A stretch of 64,000 nucleotides of DNA from Actinernus sp. WN-2022. Its lineage: Eukaryota; Cnidaria; Anthozoa; Actiniaria; Actinernidae. Numbering within the stretch: the stretch's first letter is position 1; each line of letters opens with the position of its first letter. Positions 56,483 to 64,000 of the stretch are shown piece after piece. A program made the translations under genes and the position numbers. The notes below the pieces were generated by a model that saw only the letters and a program-made list of their open reading frames with translations, made no database searches and was not told where the DNA came from. The DNA lies in assembly GCA_030867875.1 (NCBI GenBank), contig JAOWCC010000019.1, positions 103,279,006 through 103,343,005 of the forward strand, in the 5' to 3' direction.

Positions 56483-56927
56483 AATCAATCAATAGTTTAT
56501 TGGCACCTTGTACAAACAACTTGTTTACATTGGTGTGTATCCAACAAAGTGAAAGAAAACTAAACTACAAACTCGTTGTAAATATTTAAAATCTCCTTAA
56601 TGTAGTTACTAGTAACCTTTATAACATTTATATCTTTCATAACCATTAAATAATTAAATAGGGTAGCCGAACTGAACGAAGAGAAGAGATGATTAACGGA
56701 CAGTAATTTGTCCATAAAAACACTCCGTGCTCGTACCAAACGTACGTTCGTGCATCGGAAGAGATAGTGAAATTCATCACCTAGATCATTCGATCCACAA
56801 ATATTACAGCACCGTTGTGGTCGTGGAATCTGTAAATATCGACCACGCTCAACCGGAAATTTATGAGCTGAAATCCTTAATTGAGTGACAGCACGCCGCG
56901 CCTCAAAATCGTTAATGCTAAACAAAC
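56483..56927 (-). pseudogene. LINE 3'-end relic with cysteine-rich C-terminus
   Basis: On the minus strand about 120 codons read RRAVTQLRISAHKFPVERGR, then a finger-like CCNICGSNDLGDEFHYLFRC, and end at 56560. The 3' end is GTGCCAATAAACTATTGATT with a (GATT)n tail on the minus strand (56483-56500). The cysteine motif parallels that of the 22900-24955 LINE relic, so they are probably one family. 5'-truncated; no RT remains. Confidence 0.7.
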
Positions 56928-58308
56928 AAGAGCCCATCTGGGCTTTCACTCGGGCCACATGAGATTGAAGATGAAATACACTTTCATTTGAAATCCTCTT
57001 AGTATCAAGTCGTGCTTTAATTCGCCAGTGAGAACGTCAAAAAAACCAGACTGGTCTATTAATCGCTTTTATGGCATGACTATGATAACGCAGGATTCGA
57101 ACAACAGAATACTGGCAATTCAAGTGTATAAATGCAATACAATGACATATTCAGACTTTGAATTTGATTGAAAATAGATCAAAAACTCGGGGAAATGTCC
57201 GGCTAAAACTGTATGAATAAATGTGAAATGAAACATAAATTTCATAGCAAGAAAAAAAATTGTAATTCCTATAAATGAGAAAGCTCTTCTATTAAGCCGC
57301 TTCTCATATACACAGACTGTTTCACAAAAAAACATTTGCGCTTATCGACACAAGAATTCAGTTGACCTTTCAAATAATTTATTCTGAGGTACGCATACTC
57401 TAAATCACAGATGTTAAATAAAGCGATAATTAGAAGAAAAAGTACATTAACAGACAAACTGAGAGGAAATTTATTCAAATCAAAAAGAGTTTACTTACAG
57501 AATGAAAGTCGAAGCCTACCTCGAACTTAACTTTCAGCTAACCTGTTTCCTTTCATTCCACAATGAATAATAATCTCATAAAGTAAGCCCGTAGCTTTCA
57601 ATAAATTTGCCAGTGTCTGAATGAAACAGCTAGATCTTTTCCAATTTCTCTCACGAGTCACGGCAGAAGACAGTCTGAAGCTACAAAACTTGAATTTTGA
57701 TCCTCTTCACAGTAACGTAATTTAACGTCTCAGATATTATATATATGCCCTATTTCAGCTAGCGCTGTGCATTTCAAATACTTTTTCCTCTCTCTTTGCT
57801 GACAGTTCATGCTTCTTGAAAGTGATATCTCCTTGTCTCGCCTTGTCTGAGAGCTTTGAACTTTCTTATCTGAGCGCGCCTGACGAGATCTAACCTTTGA
57901 TGATAATTCGATACCCGTTGACTGATCCAAACGTGTTTGGATATTGTATTTCGCTTACGTTTCTAAATGTACATTGGATCTGTCCAAACAGCGCTGATCG
58001 AATGTATTACGGCTCCTGGTTGTTCATGTATTTTTATGGTCAACAAGAGCGCCAGTTGAAATATCCTGAGCCTGTTGGAAGGCTTTCGCCCTCGCGGGTC
58101 GACCATTTTGATTTACTGTATTAAATTCTGTAAATACATTAACCTGGCGATTGTTGCGTGACCAGCACAGTGCAATCTGATTGGTGTGAATTTGACCTTT
58201 AACGCATGCGCAGATCGCGTGCTACACTGAATAAAAAAAATAAAAAAATAAAAATAACGACTTGCATTTTAAGACTCGGCGCTGCCACAGGCAGCCCGAG
58301 TAATAACC
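56928..58308 (+). repeat. Interspersed repeat family X, copy C (internally deleted)
   Basis: Same ends as copy A (AACAAGAGCCCATCTGGGCT; CAGGCAGCCCGAGTAATA). Compared with copy A it lacks ~105 bp near 57500 and ~370 bp near 57815, which removes the ~100-residue open frame. It retains AGTATCAAGTCGTGCTTTAA, which copy A has lost. Confidence 0.8.
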
Positions 58309-58489
58309 TTCCCGCGTGTATTCACTCTTGATGCTCATATATAACTCTAGCTTAGACGGTTTCAATCCATTAACAATTTTCTCTCTCTCTTCATTCCATT
58401 CAGTTGCATATGTTTGCTTTAATTTACTTACAATTAACTTGGATATTGATTTAAATTCTAAACTCGGTAAAATGTTGGCATTTTAATAT

Positions 58490-58745
58490 TTTTGTTTTTT
58501 CTCGTATGTACTGATTAAAGTAGTTGACCTTTTACTGTATTAAAACACTACTTATTCATGTAACACACGTTTGCAATTTAGTCTGCTGTTCTGTTATACT
58601 GCAGGTTCCGAGTACTAATAGATGATTGTCTCAAATGTATGTTTATATTTGTCCCAAATTATAAGTTGTATCCTGTCCATCCTGTGATGGAGCTATCACT
58701 ATATTTCTCTACTGTTCTTTCTACCTTGTGGCTCTTTACAAGTTC
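58490..58745 (+). repeat. Repeat family Y, copy F left part
   Basis: TTAGTCTGCTGTTCTGTTAT through TGTGATGGAGCTATCA and TGGCTCTTTAC match 46975-47170. The continuation of the family is found 4.8 kb away at 63548. Confidence 0.65.
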
Positions 58746-59304
58746 GCTGATTGCCACCTCGCGGCTACCCTCGTGAAAAATCTAAAGAATTCCGTCCCTT
58801 ACGGTTTGAATTTGACTCATGTGTATGTGTTGCTTTTGGAGTTTCAAGGATATGTTGATCCATAACTACAGGCTCTTGGGGTTTTTCATTGACTTGTGAA
58901 CTTGCAGGCTCTGTAACTTGTTTTGTTTTCTTAGTATAACATAAAGTGTTGAACATGTTCTCAAGCATGTTGCGCGTGACCTCTGTTCTCCGAAGTATCT
59001 TTAAGATTCATTAAAGTTCTCTACTTTCATCTGTAATCTGGGAAACTCAATCTTTGCCCATGCCTCGTATGCGGTGCCTTGGCACATAAGTACTCCTGTT
59101 GTTAAAGACCCTTTAGCACGCCCCGTGATACTTTGCGCGAAACCCGTGTTTTTGTTTTGATTTCGTGTTCACTGACTGTGACGAGTGCCTAACTCGACAA
59201 GTAACTCACAACCGTCGTCAAAATTCTATGGACCTCTAGGAAACATTATATAAACGGAAATAATGCCTAGATTAAGAAAGCCCTAAATCGATTCAGCGTT
59301 GAAA
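58746..59304. other. Insertion flank upstream of the intact LINE, no gene seen
   Basis: Contains ACTTTGCGCGAAAC at ~59132, with an inverted partner GTTTCGCGCAAAG at ~63526. A 67-codon minus-strand frame at 58765-58968 has no recognisable features. The LINE 5' UTR probably lies in its right part. Confidence 0.4.
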
Positions 59305-62290
59305 GCTGAGACTTTATATAAATAATGATTATCCTAATTCCTATAGTGAATCCGATTCTAGCAGCCCTAGTCACCAAGCAACTAAATTAAGTTCACCTAA
59401 CAAAAATCCTAACAGTACACATGTACAGCCATCTCTAGGTATTTCAGCTACTAGAGGGTTTAAAATAGCCTCTTTAAATTTAGCCAGTCTATATAAACAT
59501 ATTGACCAGCTTAGGATATATATGCTTTCTAAATCAGTCGACATATTGGCTATAAACGAGACACGCTTGGATAGCACTATTCAAAATGGTGAAATAAATA
59601 TCCCTGGTTATACAATTGAAAGAAAAGATAGAAATAGATCTGGTGGTGGTGTGGCTCTATACATCAGGGATACTATTAATTATAAGCGCCTCAATAACCT
59701 CCATGAACGTAACCTTGAACTAGTTTGTATTCAGGTTTTAAAGCCTAAAACCAAACCTTTTGTTGTGTCTACATGGTACAGGCCACCAGGGTCTACCATG
59801 GAAACAATGAACACATTTGAAGCTGTTCTCCAAAAATTGGAATCATACCACATAGAGGTTAATATTATAGGCGATATAAACTGTAATGTAGGTGCTGCAT
59901 CACCTGACCATAATACACAGAAACTACTGGATATTTGCAATACATACCAGTATCGTCAATTAGTTAATAAGCCAACACGAATAACAAAAGATACATCCTC
60001 AATTATTGATCTGTTTTTAACTAACGATCCACTCAAATTTTCAGATATTGGAATTTCTGATATTGGAGTGAGTGATCACTGCCTTGTGTATGCAATAAGG
60101 AAGATCCATACTTCCAAGTCAAATCCTAAGATTGTCACTAGCAGATGTTTTAAAAACTTTATCCCCGAAAGATTTCGGGAAGATTTGTCATTGGTCCCTT
60201 GGCATCTTGTTGAACTAGAAAATAATCCAAATACTGCTTGGGATATATGGCAACATATGTTTCTAAGCATTGCTGATTATCATGCTCCAGTAAAGAAGAG
60301 GAGAGTGAGAGGTATTACTGCTCCTTGGATTACACCGGATCTAAAAAAATTAATGTTTGAAAGAGATAAATTTAAGAAAATAGCCTCAAAGTTCCCAACT
60401 GATGCCAATTGGACTTCTTACAAATATTTAAAGAATAGAGTTAACTATGAAATCAGGAATGCTAAAATAAATTACTATAACTCTTTCTTTAAAGAAAATC
60501 GTGGAAATATAAAAAATACCTGGAGAGGAATAAATATTTTAATGGGTAATGAATCCAAATCCACTAAAATACATAAGCTCAAGATAGAGGATACTACATA
60601 TACTGACCCCATTGATATCAGTAATGCGTTTAATGTGCATTTTTCCAAAATTGGACCCTCTCTAGCCTCGGAAATCCCAGTTACGTCCAACAACTTCACT
60701 GATTATATGACTCCAACTGATCATACATTCAATCTAGCTGAAACATCATGTCAGGAAATACTTAGTCTAATTCAGAATATACCATGTAATAAAGCCAGTG
60801 GGCTTGATAATATTTCTGCTCGTTTATTAAAGGAGGCTGCACCTATAGTTATTTCTAGCTTAACTTTTATAATCAATCTTTCCATTATCACTGGAATATT
60901 CCCAGATGCCTGGAAACTAGCTAGAGTCTCTCCAATCTTCAAAGAGGATATTAAAACCGATCCTAATAACTATAGACCCATCTCAGTCTTGCCTATAGTG
61001 AGTAAGCTAATTGAAAGAGTTATCTTTAATCAGTTCTATAAATATTTAAACGACAATAACTTGTTAACTGAATATCAATCTGGCTTTAGGCCTATGTTCT
61101 CTACAACAACTGCTTTGTTAGAGGCCACCAATGAATGGTTTTGGAATATTGACAACAACCTATTGACTGGCGTGATATTTTTAGACCTGAAAAAGGCTTT
61201 TGACACCATGGATCATGACATCTTATTAGAAAAGCTCATGGTCTATGGTGTCAACTCTAAATCCATAGCTTGGTTTCGGTCTTATCTTTCTGATCGAAAG
61301 CAGAAAACCTTTATTGATGGTGTACAATCAGAGTTCTGTAATATCACATGTGGTATTCCACAAAGCTCTATATTGGGACCATTATTATTTATTATTTATA
61401 TCAATGATCTTCCTTCATGTAATTTGTTTTCAAAACCCAGAATGTATGCTGACGATACTACTCTTACGTCAGCTGCAGAGGATCCACATGTGCTTGAATT
61501 TCAAATGAACCATGATATGAGTTTAATTCAATCATGGCTTAATGCAAATAAATTGACAATGAATGTTAAGAAAACGAAATACATGTTGATTGGGAGTCAC
61601 CACAAATTATGTAAAATACGTAATGACTTTACTGTTGAAGTTAATAATATGCCATTAAAAAGGGAAATTGAATATGAATCCCTTGGAGTTAATATTGATG
61701 AAGCCCTTACCTGGCACTCACACATTAATATAGTCTCAAAGAAGATATCTGCGGGTCTTGCTGTTCTTAGGCGTATTAGTCCTGTTGTACCATTTGAAAT
61801 CAGATTGAACATGTATAATGCACTAATTCTACCTTATTTTGATTACTGTAGTTCTGTGTGGGGCAATATTGGTAAGGGTTTGTCAGATAAACTTCAACAG
61901 CTTCAGAATAGGGCTGCTAGAATCATCACCTTCTCTGATTACGAGATTCGATCCAGTGATCTATTGAATGAACTAGGTTGGGATAGGTTAGAACACAGGA
62001 GGATAAAGCAATTGGCTACAATCATGTTTAAAATTTATAATGATCTTTCTCCTCCATATCTGGAACAGATTTTTACTAATATTTCAAGTGTTCACTCGTA
62101 TAATCTTAGAAACTCTGTATCAAATTGGCATATTCCCAGACCTAGAACTGAGGCTGCAAAGTCCAGCCTGCATTATAGGGGATCTATCCTATGGAATAAA
62201 ATCCCCATTGAGATAAGAGGTAAATCAAATTTAAATAATTTTAAAAGTATGCTACATAATAAGGTTATTTTCAATACATTAGTTAAATAA
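59305..62290 (+). CDS. LINE ORF2-type protein: endonuclease plus reverse transcriptase, open frame
   Basis: The frame is open from a stop at 59302-59304. The first ATG is at 59522, but conserved endonuclease sequence (GFKIASLNLASLYKHIDQLR) begins upstream at about 59459 without an ATG, so the true start is unclear. Numbering from 59522: APE-type endonuclease residues at ~11-17 (INETRLD), ~117-121 (GDINC) and ~183-190 (VSDHCLVY). Reverse transcriptase has NYRPISVLPIVSKLIERVIF at ~483, FLDLKKAFDTMDHDILL at ~553, GIPQSSILGPLLF and catalytic YADD at ~642-645. The C-terminus (RGSILWNKIPIEIR) is standard for CR1/L2/Jockey-like LINEs. No stop or frameshift in 922 codons. Odd points: QSS where QGS is usual, and YESLGV where YKYLGV is usual. 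Confidence 0.9.
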
Positions 62291-62500
62291 ACTAGTAAAG
62301 TTATACTTAGCTTATTGTACATCTAAATTAAGATTTTAAGAGTAGGTTTAGTCTCTGTTCATCAATTAGTTATATTTAGTATTGTTTCAATTACATGGTT
62401 ATATAATTATAGTTTTAAACACGGCTCCCAGGAAGATCATTTTATGTATATGATGCGACTTCGTGTATAAATAAAGATTATGTATGTATGTATGTATTCA
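62291..62500 (+). other. LINE 3' UTR with polyadenylation signal and (TATG)n tail
   Basis: AATAAA lies at about 62470, followed by GATTATGTATGTATGTATGT, a short tandem tail of the kind used by CR1/L2-group LINEs. It marks the 3' end of the element. Confidence 0.7.
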
Positions 62501-63547
62501 TTAATCAAACATCCACAAAGGTAGAACTTGGAAGAGAACTTGATGCAGGACGTTATTTAATTATTCAGCGCGTTCTAGGATTTTAAAACTGATGCACGAA
62601 CCGACTTACATGCATTTCATATCATAGAGCACAAACAGTTCGATTATTGATCAAATACACATCTAACTAATAATCTAGATGAGGAATAAGTCAAGCAACA
62701 ACATACAGCAATGGAAAATCAGTAGCAGCAATAACTTTATTTGTTCGCTAAGGAGAATATTATAATAGTGTGTACTGACCGATCGCTACAAAGTATATGC
62801 GTTGACTTCGGTTTGAACACTTACAAGCTACTAAATATCGGAATTAGTGAGCACGGATACAACGGAGGAATGGCAAGGTATTCATTGAGTTTATGATATA
62901 CACGCAACTAGAAAACTGAACCACAAATATCATACCGTTGGAGAATCGACAGTCCTTTGAACAGCCAGAGTCATCCGCTCGGCATCCGCTAAGCCGCCGG
63001 CTATATTTTACAAATGTACTCAGAAATGCAAGAATGCAGAGTACTCTCCAAACTCACCGCAGTTGCTTGTGTTTCCCTAACTGGAAGATCGGAGAATTAT
63101 CGGCGAATGATCTTCTTACCTTCGTTTTAGGAAGGAAGACAGACCGTGACAATGTTCTCGGCGGTTGTTCTTCGCTGGCGCCATCTCGGATTTGCTAGGC
63201 CGTTGGATGTCACACTACCCTGGATGCCAGAGGCTCGAAGCGATAGCGTGATGTCAGACCGAGTCGCGTTGATGTGAGAAAGGAGAAGCTAATGTGATCT
63301 AGGAGAGGCGGTTTCCAACCTTTGATCCAGGGTAATGTCACACAAAACCTGTCAGCAAATTTTGGTTCAATATTTAAAAGAATGCCCTAAATAAATTCTT
63401 AAGAAGAGTATTCATCGTATGTGCGTATATAATAGTAACTATCAGCGGTAACAACGACGATGCAAGCAGATTAAGTGGATCACTTGCCGGTCACAGAACT
63501 GAATTTCGTGGTCCACGAAAATACTTGTTTCGCGCAAAGCATTACGA
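62501..63547. other. Non-coding stretch, no gene seen
   Basis: No supported coding sequence; an 86-codon frame at 62938-63198 has no family features. GTTTCGCGCAAAG at ~63526 mirrors the segment near 59132. Confidence 0.45.
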
Positions 63548-64000
63548 GTCCATATATTTGAAATGCCTGTTGATTATCTCTAATTAAAAGCGTTACCCTC
63601 ATTCACAAAACTTCAGTCTGCTCATTATATTACAGAACTATAAACGGAACTGTTGGAGGGCCTTTCTTGAACCAAAACCTCGCCCGTGAGAGGATTCTAG
63701 TTTAACAACTCGAACGAAAGTACCAATTTGTGCTGTCACCGAAGCCCTAGCTCCCCGGCCTAGCTCCGTACGTACGATTAAAGTAAACATCTTGTGTTAA
63801 TTATATCCGCAGTCTGTGCGGCTTCCGGTTGACCTTTCACGATTACCATCATCGACATTACATTATGCGGCTCTGCACTTGAACAGTGTGAGCTGATTGG
63901 TTAACGGACCGGAAGTCGACAATTTTGCTGCACTGAACAAAAAAAACAAGTACAACCTCAACAACAAGAGGCCCGAGTGGCCTTAACTCCGGCCACCTTT
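63548..64000 (+). repeat. Repeat family Y, copy F right part, and terminal hairpin module
   Basis: TCCATAT...GAAATGCCTGTTG through CTGCTCATTATATTACAGAA and CCGTGAGAGGATTC match 47187-47330. The far right (63825-63960) resembles the family X 3' region (CAGTGTGAGCTGATTGGTTA, GACCTTTCAC, CTGCACTGAACAAAAAAAA). At 63963 it meets AACAAGAGGCCCGAGTGGCC, TTAACTCCGGCCACC, the variant hairpin module. It runs off the window edge. Confidence 0.6.

Noticed and set aside
1..64000. tRNA or rRNA genes
   Set aside because: No cloverleaf-like or conserved rRNA sequence was noticed by eye; a covariance-model scan would be decisive.

Overview
The window is eukaryotic nuclear DNA, AT-rich and intron-bearing. It most likely comes from a cnidarian, probably a stony coral or sea anemone. 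The evidence is a spliced animal AKTIP gene, THAP/P-type transposase and integrase-type transposase relics of kinds common in anthozoan genomes, several non-LTR retrotransposons, and very dense small inverted-repeat elements. The taxon is inference; no rRNA, mitochondrial or other marker gene is present. I found no tRNA, rRNA or CRISPR array.

Layout. 1-8.7 kb: no confident gene, but a TTAA-flanked foldback element, a ~142-bp tandem repeat, a 1.76-kb interspersed repeat (family X) and two small inverted-repeat elements. 8.7-16.9 kb (+): the last five coding exons of AKTIP (an E2-like UBC-variant protein), with one GC-AG intron; its introns hold a 0.74-kb MITE and a 3.2-kb foldback element with 21-bp tandem-repeat arms and a nested hAT-like MITE. 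17-29.7 kb: intergenic DNA with foldback elements and a LINE relic split by a Harbinger-like MITE.

29.8-40.4 kb (-): a Ty3/gypsy LTR retrotransposon with 150-bp LTRs. It is split between RNase H and integrase by a 6.17-kb P-like transposon (31598-37769; 45-bp terminal inverted repeats; 7-bp target duplication). That transposon carries two convergent intron-containing genes: a THAP-domain transposase with one in-frame stop, and a separate opposite-strand zinc-finger gene with a frameshift. This is the most interesting unit in the window.

41.1-42.9 kb (+): a decayed HECT-domain gene with two internal stops. 43.5-51.6 kb: foldback elements, repeat X copies, and a three-level nest (repeat X / LINE / TTAA-flanked element with a small basic ORF). 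52.6-54.5 kb (-): a broken integrase-core transposase with an N-terminal helix-turn-helix, resembling the IS3EU group. 55.1-56.2 kb: a minisatellite and an intact single-exon class I SAM-dependent methyltransferase (-). 56.3-64 kb: more repeat copies and an apparently intact LINE ORF (59.3-62.3 kb, +) with endonuclease and reverse transcriptase.

Only AKTIP and the methyltransferase look like functional host genes. The rest is a stratified record of transposition in which several target-site duplications can be read directly, giving a relative order of insertions.
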